Shown piece after piece: positions 45,568 to 54,066 of a DNA stretch of 64,000 nucleotides. The translations under genes and the position numbers were made by a program. The DNA is from WHUA01 sp963711215 (GTDB lineage: Bacteria > Pseudomonadota > Alphaproteobacteria > UBA8366). Below the pieces are notes generated by a model that worked only from the letters and a program-made list of their open reading frames with translations, was not told the origin of the DNA and ran no database searches. The stretch spans positions 62,001 to 126,000 of the forward strand of contig CAVQDH010000006.1 of the NCBI GenBank assembly GCA_963711215.1, given 5' to 3'. Each line of letters starts with the position of its first letter. Position 1 is the first letter of the stretch.

Positions 45568-46464
45568 TTAGACCGGCATCGCCCAGGCCATGTCCTGGTA
45601 GCCCGGCGCATAGATGTTGTTGGTGATCGCCGGGTTCCGGTTGATCATCGGCCGCGCATAGAGCGGATGCGTCATCGAGCGGATCTCATGCTCGATCCGG
45701 AACAGCATCTTGCCGTTCTTGGGGTCGCAGATGTCCAGGAAGCGGTACTGATGCTGGTTGCTCTCCTGCGTGATCATCTTTTTCTTGAGCAAGAACTTGT
45801 ACGGCCCCGAGAAGTCGGAGACGTAAAGCTGCAGGTGGTGGCCGTCATAGTCCGGGATTTTCTTTTTCGTTTCGCGGAATACGAGGCTTTGCTGCGGGCC
45901 GACCGAAATCCGGGCTGCGCTGCCGCCGTTGGCCTTCTCGACCTTGGTCATGGCGCCGAACACCTCGCTGTAGAAGCGTGCGATGCCGGCCGCCGTGCCG
46001 GTCGGCACGTCGAATTCGACATAGGGCATGCCGAGCACGATCGGGCCGAAGCGCTCGTCCGGCGCGTGGCAGCGGATCTGATTGCCCCACGGGCAGGTGA
46101 CATCGACATAGCGATTGCTCTTGCCGTTGCCCGCCTTGTAGCCGAACTTTGTGCCGTGCAGCGGCTTGCGCACCATCTCCAGGCGCTGCACCAGCTGGTC
46201 GAGATTGGGCACGACCAGGCCGATGCGGCCGCGCAGCACCTGCGGCTCGCCGATCGGCAGGTGGAACTGGCTGCGGCCGATATTGACCCACATGTTGACG
46301 ACGCCCGTTACCAGGTAGGGATCGCGCGTCATGCCGAGCCCGGTGATGTAAAACAGCGTCGCCAGCCGCTGATCGGGCACCATGATGTTGACATGTTCGA
46401 GGCCGACGACTTTGCCGAGATCCTCGGCGGCGCGGTCATAGTGCTTCTTCTTCATGTTTTTCAT
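45568..46464 (-). CDS. Two-domain VOC/extradiol-dioxygenase-fold protein
   Basis: About 298 residues with two vicinal-oxygen-chelate modules. The first (~18-140) shows VGLEHVNIMVPDQRLATLFY and TGLGMTRDPYLVTGVVNMWV; the second (~155-275) shows VLGMPYVEFDVPTGTAAGIA and RFYSEVFGAMTKVEKANGGS, with the HHLQLYVSDF strand. Metal ligands of VOC enzymes lie in such strands (His in GLEHVNI, His in DGHHLQLY, Glu in FRIEHEIRS). The C-terminal tail is long. Function could be a dioxygenase, isomerase or glyoxalase-like lyase. It starts a minus-strand pair-like array near the duplicated unknown protein, NIPSNAP and flavin monooxygenase genes, which suggests ring or ketone metabolism. Confidence 0.78.
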   Translation of the reverse strand: MKNMKKKHYDRAAEDLGKVVGLEHVNIMVPDQRLATLFYITGLGMTRDPYLVTGVVNMWVNIGRSQFHLPIGEPQVLRGRIGLVVPNLDQLVQRLEMVRKPLHGTKFGYKAGNGKSNRYVDVTCPWGNQIRCHAPDERFGPIVLGMPYVEFDVPTGTAAGIARFYSEVFGAMTKVEKANGGSAARISVGPQQSLVFRETKKKIPDYDGHHLQLYVSDFSGPYKFLLKKKMITQESNQHQYRFLDICDPKNGKMLFRIEHEIRSMTHPLYARPMINRNPAITNNIYAPGYQDMAWAMPV

Positions 46465-46530
46465 GCGTCTCTCCCTGGGGCCTGGCTCCGTGATCCAAGT
46501 GGTTTCACGCAGCGGCAGTTGCTCCGCCGG

Positions 46531-47358
46531 TCAGGCTTTGGTCTTCGGCTGCATCTCGCGCGCCTTCTTCTCGATCGCGGGGAGCAGTGAGGCGATCAGC
46601 TCCTCGTCCAGCCCATCGGCGATGTCGGGATAGCCGGCCGCCGCAATCATCGGACGGAGCTTGCCGGCCTTGAGCACGCCGAGCGTCCATTCCAGCGGGT
46701 CGGGCACCACCGCCGTGTCCCAGTAGATGCGATGGTTCTTGTAGCGCGGGCCGTAGTGGTAATGCGGCGCCTTGCGGAAGCAGTCGAAGGCCAGGACCTC
46801 GGCTTCCGCGTGATAGGTGTCCGTCGGCGTGCCGGCCACGTCGGTCATGACGTGGATGGCGAGTCCGCCGTCGTCGCGCAGCGTGCGCATCTCCAGGCCG
46901 AAGCGGATGTTGCCGGCCTCGTAAATGTCGGTGCCGCGGTTATGCTTGACCGTCTGCCGGCCGTTGATCGCGCGCTCTTTCGCCAGCGCCTCAACCTCGC
47001 CGAGCTTCGCTGCGATCGCCTTCTTGTCGAGCTTGCCCGCCACCTGCTCGAAGCCTGCCTTGGTCAGCATTTGCGGCAGCTTCTCGCGGATTTGCCGGAT
47101 GCTCCAGGTGATCGGGTTCGGGTCGATGATCGGATCGATGCGGCAGACCTTGGCCTTGCCTTCCGGCGCATAGACGTAGCTGCGCTCGACATCGAAGCAG
47201 TTGAACCGCAAGAGCTGGGTCATCTTACCGCCAACGTCGCTTTCGACCCAGATGACCACGCCCTGGTCGGCATGGCTGTGGATGTTGGCGTCCCATTGTT
47301 CCTGGCGAACGGCGAAAGTCACGTTGCCGGCGTCGACTCGAGTACTGCCGTCGTGCAT
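46531..47358 (-). CDS. Unknown protein with internal tandem duplication
   Basis: About 275 residues, cytoplasmic, no family recognised with confidence. Two halves align with each other: residues ~11-130 (GNVTFAVRQEQWDANIH, VIWVESDVGGKMTQLLRFNC, DPNPITWSIRQIREKLPQML) and ~150-270 (GNIRFGLEMRTLRDDGG, IHVMTDVAGTPTDTYHAEAE, VLAFDCFRKAPHYHYGP, DPLEWTLGVLKAGKLRPMI). Each has a DxxG strand, an (N/D)CF motif and a W-containing helix. The ATG at 47358 follows AGGAGTG; the longer frame to 47616 is unconserved. It is 66 bases upstream of the VOC gene on the same strand and probably in one transcript. Enzyme or binding function is not known. Confidence 0.7.
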   Translation of the reverse strand: MHDGSTRVDAGNVTFAVRQEQWDANIHSHADQGVVIWVESDVGGKMTQLLRFNCFDVERSYVYAPEGKAKVCRIDPIIDPNPITWSIRQIREKLPQMLTKAGFEQVAGKLDKKAIAAKLGEVEALAKERAINGRQTVKHNRGTDIYEAGNIRFGLEMRTLRDDGGLAIHVMTDVAGTPTDTYHAEAEVLAFDCFRKAPHYHYGPRYKNHRIYWDTAVVPDPLEWTLGVLKAGKLRPMIAAAGYPDIADGLDEELIASLLPAIEKKAREMQPKTKA

Positions 47359-47517
47359 AGCGGACACTCCTAAAAGGGTCGGGGTGGCGAAAAAGCCGGA
47401 GAAAGAGTAGCAATTAGACCTATACCGATCAACTCGCGGCTGGGAAGGCGCCGAAAATGGCGGCCGGCCCCGGGACCGGCCGATCGGACGAATTTTTTTA
47501 CACGGGAGAGAGGCACC

Positions 47518-47844
47518 ATGATCTACGAATTGCGCATCTATCACTGCGTTCCCGGGCGTCTGCCGGCGCTGCTCAAGCGGTTCGACACGATCACCCTGAA
47601 GATCTGGGAAAAGCACGGCATCAAGCAGGCCGGCTTCTGGACGGTCGGGATCGGGCAGTCGAACCAGGACCTGTACTATCTGCTGGCCTGGGAGTTGCTG
47701 GCCGATCGGGAAAAGAAATGGGACGCCTTCCAGGCCGACCCGGCGTGGATCTCGGCGCGCGCCGAAACCGAGAAGGACGGCCCGATCGTCGCCTCGGTCA
47801 ACAACCAGATGCTGCTGCCGACGAGCTTCTCGGCCGTGAAATAG
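47518..47844 (+). CDS. NIPSNAP-family protein
   Basis: A 108-residue dimeric alpha-beta barrel-like protein. It has the family opening MIYELRIYHCVPGRLPALLK, RFDTITLKIWEKHGIKQAGF and WELLADREKKWDAFQADPAW. GGGAGAGAGGCACC precedes the ATG. NIPSNAP proteins are common beside catabolic dehydrogenases and monooxygenases, but their biochemical role is largely unresolved. It lies divergent from the duplicated-protein gene (159 bases between starts) and convergent with a flavin monooxygenase. Confidence 0.88.
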   Translation: MIYELRIYHCVPGRLPALLKRFDTITLKIWEKHGIKQAGFWTVGIGQSNQDLYYLLAWELLADREKKWDAFQADPAWISARAETEKDGPIVASVNNQMLLPTSFSAVK

Positions 47845-47868
47845 GAGGCGGCCGCCGTAATCCCGGCA

Positions 47869-49095
47869 TCAGCCTCGTCCGGCTTCGGGCGTCTCGATAT
47901 GCTCGGGCCGGACGCCGAGGCCGATCAGCCGGCCGGGAATATTGCGCAGCAGGGGAAAGGCGTCGAACAGCCGCATGAACAGCGGCGGCTTCGGCTCGTC
48001 CGTTTCGCTCAGAACTTCGGAGATCACCCGGTTCTGGATCATCAGCTGCAGGCGCTGGGTGACACGGGTGGGCCATTTGCGGCGGCGCTCCACGAAGCCG
48101 AGGTCCTCCACGTCGACACGGCCCTCGGCCAGCGGCGCGGCCAGCAGGTTGGCCGCGGCGACGGCATCCTGGACTGCGAGGTTGATGCCGACGCCGCCGA
48201 CCGGCGACATGGCATGCGCCGCATCGCCGATGCAGAGGAAGCCGGGCCGGCACCATTCCTCCAGCCGGTTCACCTGCACCGTCAGCAGGCTGACCGCATC
48301 CCAGCCCGACAGCTTCTGCAGGCCGTCCGCCAGGGCCGGGGCATGGCGGGCGATACGGCGGCGGAATTCGTCGAAGCCCTGGCGCCGGATCCTTTCATGC
48401 GTACCCTTGGGGATGACATAGCCGCACTGCCAATAGTCGCCGCGGTCGATCGCGATGAGGATGAAGCCGGAGCCGAACCGGCCGAGCGGCTGATCGGGCT
48501 GCGCCGGGCCGCGCTCGACCCGGAACCAGAGGACGTCCATCGGCGCGCCCAGATCCCGGACCTGCAGTCCCGATTGCGGGCGCAGCGTCGAGTGCCGTCC
48601 GTCCGCGGCGACCGTGAGCGCGGCCGTGATCTCGATCGCGCCTTCGGCGGTCTTGGCGCGCACGCCGGTGACGATGCCGTCGCTTTCGATGAGCTCGGTC
48701 GCCTCGCAGCCCATCATGAGCCGGAAGGACGGGTAGGCCGCCGCGTGGCGCGCGAGAAAATTGAGGAAATCCCATTGCGGCATGAAGGCGATGAAGCCGC
48801 ATTCGGTCGGCAGGTACTCGAAATCGGCGATGGTCAGCGTGCGCGACCCGAACACCGCCTGGATGCTGCGGAGCTTCTGATGCGGCAAGGCCAGCAGGTC
48901 CGGCAGAAGCCCCAGCTCATGGATCAGCTCCAGGGTCGACGGATGGATCGTGTCGCCGCGGAAATCCCGCAGGAAATCACGGTGTTTCTCCAGCACCAGC
49001 ACATCGACCCCCGCCCGCGCCAGCAGGAAGCCCAGCATCATGCCGGCGGGCCCGCCGCCGGCGATGCAGCATGTCGTGGAAATCGTCTCGGCCAT
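47869..49095 (-). CDS. FAD-dependent aromatic monooxygenase-like protein (group A)
   Basis: A 408-residue flavoprotein. It has the Rossmann FAD motif CCIAGGGPAGMMLGFLLARA near residue 9, the ribityl-binding TVAADGRHSTLR (DG motif) and the GD motif CIGDAAHAMSPVGGVGINLA. This is the UbiH/p-hydroxybenzoate hydroxylase pattern that hydroxylates a phenolic ring with NAD(P)H and O2, although a few family members are quinone reductases or halogenases. The ATG at 49095 is chosen at MAETISTTCCIAGGGPAG; the long open frame further upstream is a shadow of the opposite gene. It is divergent from a Gfo/Idh/MocA gene with 183 bases between. Confidence 0.9.
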   Translation of the reverse strand: MAETISTTCCIAGGGPAGMMLGFLLARAGVDVLVLEKHRDFLRDFRGDTIHPSTLELIHELGLLPDLLALPHQKLRSIQAVFGSRTLTIADFEYLPTECGFIAFMPQWDFLNFLARHAAAYPSFRLMMGCEATELIESDGIVTGVRAKTAEGAIEITAALTVAADGRHSTLRPQSGLQVRDLGAPMDVLWFRVERGPAQPDQPLGRFGSGFILIAIDRGDYWQCGYVIPKGTHERIRRQGFDEFRRRIARHAPALADGLQKLSGWDAVSLLTVQVNRLEEWCRPGFLCIGDAAHAMSPVGGVGINLAVQDAVAAANLLAAPLAEGRVDVEDLGFVERRRKWPTRVTQRLQLMIQNRVISEVLSETDEPKPPLFMRLFDAFPLLRNIPGRLIGLGVRPEHIETPEAGRG

Positions 49096-49278
49096 GTCCG
49101 CCGCGTGTGAACCGCTTTCCGGTTCCGCTGACGATGCCCGCTGGCCCCAACATGGGCAAGGGGCTTCTGCGGGGCGATGCAGGAAGCGCGTGACAAGCGC
49201 GAGTTGACGACGGATCATCGGCTTAACGAAAATCGGAGCCGAACGGTTCCGGAGATCCATTCCAGGAGGACCCTGCCC

Positions 49279-50343
49279 ATGGCGAACAATGTCATTCGGA
49301 TCGGCTTGATCGGTGCCGGCGGCAACACGCGGTCGCGGCACATACCCGGCTTCAGGAAGCAGGAAGGCGTCGAGCTGGTCGCCGTCGCCAATCGCACCCC
49401 GGAATTGGCCAAGAAGGTGGCGGATGAATTCGGCATCCCGAAGATCGCCGCCGACTGGACCGAGATCCTGGCCGACGACGGCGTCGACGCGGTGTGCATC
49501 GGGACCTGGCCCTATATGCATGAGCAGCTCACGATCGCCGCGCTCCAGGCCGGCAAGCATGTCCTGTGCGAGGCGCGCATGGCGATGAACGTCGCCCAGG
49601 CGCGCGCCATGCTCAAGGAATCGCGCCGGCATCCCGGCCTGACAGCCCAGATCGTTCCGGCGCCCCATACCCTTGCCTTCGACAAGACGATCATCGGCAT
49701 GATCGGATCGGGCTATATCGGCAATCTGATCACGCTCGACGTGCGGGTCACGGTGAACAGCGATTTCCCCAAATGGGAGTCGCCCGTGCACTGGCGCCAC
49801 GACAAGGTGCTGTCGGGCAACAACATCATGGGCATGGGGATCTGGTACGAGGCGATGATGCGCTGGGTCGGCCAGGCCTCGACCGTGCACGCCATCGGGC
49901 AATCGGTGGTCGCCCACCGCACGGACAAGTCCGGCGCGCGCGTGGCGATGACGATCCCGGACCATGTCGACATTCTCAGCCGGATGGAGCAAGGCGGGCA
50001 GATGCGCTTCAACTTTTCGACCGTTCTCGGCCTCGCCCCGGCCGCGGCGGAGGCCTATATCTTTGGTACGGACGGCACGATCGCGCTGCGCCAGGACAAG
50101 GAAGGCAAGATGAGCCTGTGGTCGGGCAAGCGCGGCGACGGCGACCTGAAGGAAGTCGCGATCGACCCGGCGAAGCGCGGCGGCTGGCGCGTCGAAGAGG
50201 AGTTCGTCAACGCGATCCGCGGCCGCGAGCCGGTCACCCATACGGATTTCGCGACGGGCGCGAAATATATGGAATGGACCGATGCCGTCACTTTGTCACT
50301 TCGCAGTGGTAATTCTGTAAAACTGCCGCTGATGGAGGGGTGA
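49279..50343 (+). CDS. Gfo/Idh/MocA-family oxidoreductase
   Basis: A 354-residue NAD(P)-dependent dehydrogenase: Rossmann motif IRIGLIGAGGNTRSRHIPGF (residues 5-24), VCIGTWPYMHEQLTIAAL, then CEARMAMNVAQARAM in place of the common EKP signature. The C-terminal domain has the beta-sheet stretch MGMGIWYEAMMRWVGQASTV. Replacement of EKP by EAR removes the usual Lys that sets substrate orientation in the family, so this copy may act on an unusual substrate or differ in mechanism. AGGAGGA precedes the ATG. It is divergent from the flavin monooxygenase and separate in sequence from the family member at 28543-29517. Confidence 0.88.
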   Translation: MANNVIRIGLIGAGGNTRSRHIPGFRKQEGVELVAVANRTPELAKKVADEFGIPKIAADWTEILADDGVDAVCIGTWPYMHEQLTIAALQAGKHVLCEARMAMNVAQARAMLKESRRHPGLTAQIVPAPHTLAFDKTIIGMIGSGYIGNLITLDVRVTVNSDFPKWESPVHWRHDKVLSGNNIMGMGIWYEAMMRWVGQASTVHAIGQSVVAHRTDKSGARVAMTIPDHVDILSRMEQGGQMRFNFSTVLGLAPAAAEAYIFGTDGTIALRQDKEGKMSLWSGKRGDGDLKEVAIDPAKRGGWRVEEEFVNAIRGREPVTHTDFATGAKYMEWTDAVTLSLRSGNSVKLPLMEG

Positions 50344-50424
50344 GGGACCGGTACCGGGAACGTTCGTAATTCGAGGGGCGTTCATGGCGAAACGCCCGCG
50401 TGGCATTAATTTCGGAGGATTCTG

Positions 50425-50703
50425 ATGAAAGCTCGACTATCGGTGACGGCGGCTCTGGTTGCCTTTGCCATGAGTTCACCTGTCTTTGCCCAAAGCGGCA
50501 ACGATACCGTGGTCCAATCGAAACTGGCCCAGTGCCAGACCATTGCGGACCCGGGCCTCAAGGCGCAATGCATGGAACAGGCGCGCAGCATGATGCACTC
50601 CGGCCAGCAAATGCAGCCGATGCAGCAGATGCCGGGTCAGGGCCAGTACCGGCCTGGGGTTAACTCCAATCTGCCGCCGCAGGATCGCCGGATGAATAGG
50701 TAG
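50425..50703 (+). CDS. Small exported protein, Met/Gln-rich
   Basis: About 92 residues with a signal peptide (MKARLSVTAALVAFAMSSPV, cleavage after VFA), a short helical part holding two cysteines (SKLAQCQTIADPGLKAQCME) and a Met/Gln/Pro-rich low-complexity tail (MMHSGQQMQPMQQMPGQGQY). TCGGAGGA-type ribosome site lies just before the ATG. The Met-rich tail could bind soft metals such as copper; this is inferred from composition only. No family is recognised. It is convergent with the enolase-superfamily gene. Confidence 0.65.
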   Translation: MKARLSVTAALVAFAMSSPVFAQSGNDTVVQSKLAQCQTIADPGLKAQCMEQARSMMHSGQQMQPMQQMPGQGQYRPGVNSNLPPQDRRMNR

Positions 50704-50745
50704 GGTTTTCCGGCGCGGCGTCGCGGCCGGCCGGCGGCCGATGCA

Positions 50746-51912
50746 CTAAAGGTCGACCCGCAGGCGCGCGATGGTCGCTTCGTCGAGCGTCACGCCCAGT
50801 CCGGGACCGTTCGGGATCGGCATTTCCCCGTCGACCGGAATGATCGGATTTTCGACGATGTCGGTCGCCAGCGCGCCGCTGACGCCGACGGCGAAGACGC
50901 CGGCCATTACCGGCGACGGCCATGCCGCGCAGAGATGCGCGACGGACGCGGTGGCTACGCTCGTGCTCGGGTGATTGCCGGGATTGATGCCGAGCCCGGC
51001 GGCCGCGCCGAGGTGCCAAAGCCGTTGCATGTAATGCAGGCCGCCGTTCTTCGCGACCTTGCTTTGGAACGAGCTTGCCGCGCGCTTGCGGATGATCTCC
51101 AGCAGGGAATGGTCGGTGGAGACGGATTCGTCCGCCATGACCGGCATGCGAATGGCGCGCGCCAGGGCCGCCATGCCGTCGATGTCCCAGATCGGCAGCG
51201 GCTGCTCGGCGGTCTCGATGTCAAAGGGCTCGAGCTTGATCAGCAGGTTGAGCGCGCTGTCGTAATCGAGGCAGGCGTTGGCGTCGACCCGGATGATGAT
51301 CTTGTCGCCGAACTCGCGGCGCAGCGCTTCCGCGTTGCGGAGGTCGAGCGCCGGGTCGTTGCCGATCTTGAGCACGAGGTGCCTGAAGCCGCGCTCGACG
51401 AAGCCCTGCGCCGACTCGATCACCGACGCGGTCGTTCCCTTCATGGCGAGCACGGCTGCGACGCGCACCCGGTCCCGGCACTTGCCGCCCAGCAGCTGAT
51501 AGACCGGGACGCCCAGAATCTTGCCCATCAGGTCGTACATCGCGTCGCCGATGGCCGCCTGGGCATAGAAGGTGTTGTACATCGCGTCGTTCAGCTCGTG
51601 CAGAAGGGCGGCGACGTCGAAGGGCGAGCGGCCGATCACCCGCGGTGCGAAATGGTCGTCGATCGTGCGCACCAGGTTGGGCAGCGTCTCGGCGCTGCCC
51701 TGCCGGCGCCAGGCCTGCGTCTCGCCGATGCCGACCGCGCCAAGGTCGGTGTGCAGGCGGACGATCAGTGTTTCCACCGTCTCGCGCGCGGCGCCGCTGG
51801 CGATCTTGAACGGGGATCGGAACGGCGTGCTCAAGGGAAGGCACTCGACCCGCGTGATCTTCACCGGGTCGTGCACATGCGCCGTCATCGCAACCGAGGG
51901 GGCCTGGTTCAT
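50746..51912 (-). CDS. Enolase-superfamily enzyme (muconate cycloisomerase/mandelate racemase-like)
   Basis: A 388-residue enolase-superfamily protein. The capping domain is KITRVECLPLSTPFRSPFKI; the barrel has the base Lys172 in HLVLKIGNDPA, metal ligands Asp200 (IIIRVDANACLD), Glu226 (IETAEQPLPIWD) and Asp251 (VMADESVSTD), and Lys275/Lys278 in QSKVAKNGGLHYMQ. The K-x-K base pair of the muconate cycloisomerase subgroup is reduced to a single Lys, the first position being Val. GGAGGA precedes the ATG. It is third in an operon with otnC-like and otnK genes, so an acid-sugar or sugar-derived lactone/dehydration step is likely, though this subgroup also includes amino-acid racemases. Confidence 0.88.
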   Translation of the reverse strand: MNQAPSVAMTAHVHDPVKITRVECLPLSTPFRSPFKIASGAARETVETLIVRLHTDLGAVGIGETQAWRRQGSAETLPNLVRTIDDHFAPRVIGRSPFDVAALLHELNDAMYNTFYAQAAIGDAMYDLMGKILGVPVYQLLGGKCRDRVRVAAVLAMKGTTASVIESAQGFVERGFRHLVLKIGNDPALDLRNAEALRREFGDKIIIRVDANACLDYDSALNLLIKLEPFDIETAEQPLPIWDIDGMAALARAIRMPVMADESVSTDHSLLEIIRKRAASSFQSKVAKNGGLHYMQRLWHLGAAAGLGINPGNHPSTSVATASVAHLCAAWPSPVMAGVFAVGVSGALATDIVENPIIPVDGEMPIPNGPGLGVTLDEATIARLRVDL

Positions 51913-51987
51913 GGGATGGTTCCTCCGCTACCGGCAAGCTTATGCCAAACTTCCGTTTCGTGAAAATCCGGCGCGGCGAGACGGGCC

Positions 51988-52627
51988 TCAGACCTTGCTC
52001 GGGAATCGCTTCCGAAGCTCGGCGACCTGCTCGGGCGTGAGCGGGCGCGTCTTCATATCCTGCAGCAGCAGGTAGAGCTTCGCCGTCTCCTCCAGCTCCT
52101 CGGTCGCGTAGACGGCATCCTCCAAAGAGGTGCCGGCGACGACCGGCCCGTGGTTGGCGAGCAGGACGGCGTGATGCTTGGATGCCATCTCGCGCACCGC
52201 CCTGGCGAGGTCGAGATCGCCCGGCGGGAAATAGCGGATCAGCGGCAGCGTGCCGACGCGCATCACGTAATAGGCGGTCAGCGGCGGCAGCACGTCGGCC
52301 GGATCGAGGCCGGCCATGCAGCTCACCGCGACGGAGTGGACCGAATGCAGATGCACGACCGCGCCGGCCTTCGGGCCGCTGCTCGTACATCGCGACGTGC
52401 AGGAAGGATTCCTTGGTCGGCGCGTCGCCGCCGACATGCTTGCCCGCGTCGTCGAGCTTCGAGATCCGCGCCGGGTCGAGGTTGCCGAGCGACGACCCGG
52501 TCGGCGTCATCAGCCAGCCGTCGTCGACCCGGACGCTGATATTGCCGCTCGAGCCGGCGGTCAGGCCCCGGTCGAAGATCGATTTGCCGAACCGGGCGAT
52601 CTGGTCGCGAACCGCTGCATCACTCAT
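51988..52627 (-). CDS. Class II aldolase (OtnC-like), frameshifted
   Basis: Class II (zinc) aldolase/epimerase family, like 3-oxo-tetronate-4-phosphate decarboxylase OtnC, which turns the OtnK product into dihydroxyacetone phosphate and CO2. It starts MSDAAVRDQIARFGKSIFDR, with GLTAGSSGNISVRVDDGWLM and TPTGSSLGNLDPARISKLDD. An extra base near 52369 shifts the frame; the rest continues AGAVVHLHSVHSVAVSCMAG (zinc-binding HLHS), HHAVLLANHGPVVAG (second His ligand) and ATEELEETAKLYLLL to 51988. Corrected length is ~213 residues. The ATG overlaps the otnK stop by four bases. Confidence 0.88.
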
Positions 52628-53889
52628 TGGAGCATCCCAATCGCTTTGGAGAAGAAATCTTCGCTCCCGAAGTTGCCGGATTTCAGCGCCAGCGCCAAGC
52701 GCAGGCCGCCGATCGTCTCGGTCCACGGAACGCCGGGATCGATCTCCGGACCGATGCGGAGCCCCGTCACGCCGAGCGCGGAGACGACCGCCCCGGAGGT
52801 CTCGCCGCCGGCGACGACGAGGCGGCGCGCCCCGGCGTCGACCAGGCCCTTGGCGATTTCGCCCAGCGCCGTCTCCATCATGGCGCCGGCGCGGTCGCGG
52901 CCGTAGCGCGCCTGGATTGCGGCGACTTCCTCGGGATCGGCGGAGCTGTAGATCAGGACCGGCGCGTCCTTCGGCTGCGCCGCCGCCCAGTCCAGGACCT
53001 CGCGCACGACCGGCGCGCCCTCGGCGATACGGTCGGCGTCCAGCTTGCGGTGCGGCCAGCGGCGGCTTGCGTGCGCGACCTGCTGCCGGGTCGCCTGCGA
53101 GCAGCTTCCGGCCAGCACCGCGGCGCGGCCTTCCACCGCCGGCAGCGCGGGAACGGACGCCGCGCCCATCAATCCCTGGCGGCGGAAATTATCGGGCAGG
53201 CCGAGCGCCACGCCGGAGCCGCCCGTGATCAGGACATGGCCGGCCGCGGCCGTGCCGATGACTTCCAGGTCATAGTCCGTGATCGCGTCGGCCACGCCAT
53301 AGGCGACGCCCTTGGCGCGCAGCGCGTCGATGGCGCACGCGACCGGCTCTTCGCCCGCGGCGACGACCGGCCAGGGGATGAGCCCGACCGGGCGTCGCGT
53401 CTGCGCCGCCATCAGCCGGACCAGGCTGGCGTCGCGCATCGGCGTCAGGGGATGGTCCTTCATCGGCGAGTCCGACAGGAGCTGGTCGCCGACGAACAGA
53501 TGCCCCTGGTAGATGGTCCGCTTGTTGGTGGGGAAGGCGGGGCAGATCAGCGCGAAATCGGTCTCCAGCGCGTCCATCAGCGCGTCGGCGACGGGCCCGA
53601 TATTGCCCTCGGCCGTCGAATCGAAGGTCGAGCAGTACTTGAAGAAGAATTGCTGGGCGCCCCGACGCTGCAGCCAGGCCAGCGCTTCCAGCGACTGGCC
53701 GACCGCCTGGCCGGGCGGCGCGGTGCGTGACTTGAGCGCGACGATCACGGCTTCCGCGTCGCCGGTGTCCATGCCGGCGTCGGGCACGCCGATGGTCTGG
53801 AGCGTACGCATGCCGCGCGTCACCAGCATGTTCGCCAGGTCGGTGGCGCCGGTGAAGTCGTCGGCAATCGCCCCAAGCAGGATGCCCAT
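52624..53889 (-). CDS. otnK: Four-carbon acid sugar kinase (3-oxo-tetronate kinase)
   Basis: Phosphorylates 3-oxo-tetronates from threonate/erythronate catabolism. The 421-residue protein has the N-terminal DUF1537 domain (GAIADDFTGATDLANMLVTR, FFFKYCSTFDSTAEGNIGPV and PTNKRTIYQGHLFVGDQLL) and the nucleotide-binding C-terminal domain (VLAGSCSQATRQQVAHA, LVVAGGETSGAVVSALGV, LRIGPEIDPGVPW). It heads a three-gene minus-strand operon: otnK, otnC-like aldolase (ATGA overlap) and an enolase-superfamily enzyme. No partner dehydrogenase (ltnD/denD) is adjacent, so the first oxidation may be made elsewhere or replaced by the enolase-family step. Confidence 0.94.
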   Translation of the reverse strand: MGILLGAIADDFTGATDLANMLVTRGMRTLQTIGVPDAGMDTGDAEAVIVALKSRTAPPGQAVGQSLEALAWLQRRGAQQFFFKYCSTFDSTAEGNIGPVADALMDALETDFALICPAFPTNKRTIYQGHLFVGDQLLSDSPMKDHPLTPMRDASLVRLMAAQTRRPVGLIPWPVVAAGEEPVACAIDALRAKGVAYGVADAITDYDLEVIGTAAAGHVLITGGSGVALGLPDNFRRQGLMGAASVPALPAVEGRAAVLAGSCSQATRQQVAHASRRWPHRKLDADRIAEGAPVVREVLDWAAAQPKDAPVLIYSSADPEEVAAIQARYGRDRAGAMMETALGEIAKGLVDAGARRLVVAGGETSGAVVSALGVTGLRIGPEIDPGVPWTETIGGLRLALALKSGNFGSEDFFSKAIGMLQ

Positions 53890-54066
53890 CGCGCCGCCTT
53901 TCCGGTGAGGGTTGTGCGGGTAGACTCGCGCGGCGCGGCGGCGGCGTCAACGGGGCGGCGCGCGCCGGTCCTCCCTGAAACCCGCTCGCATCGGCGCCCC
54001 CGATATGCAATAGATAAAGACCATCCCATCCGTCGCCCATTCCGGCCCGGAAAGCACCATCACCCG

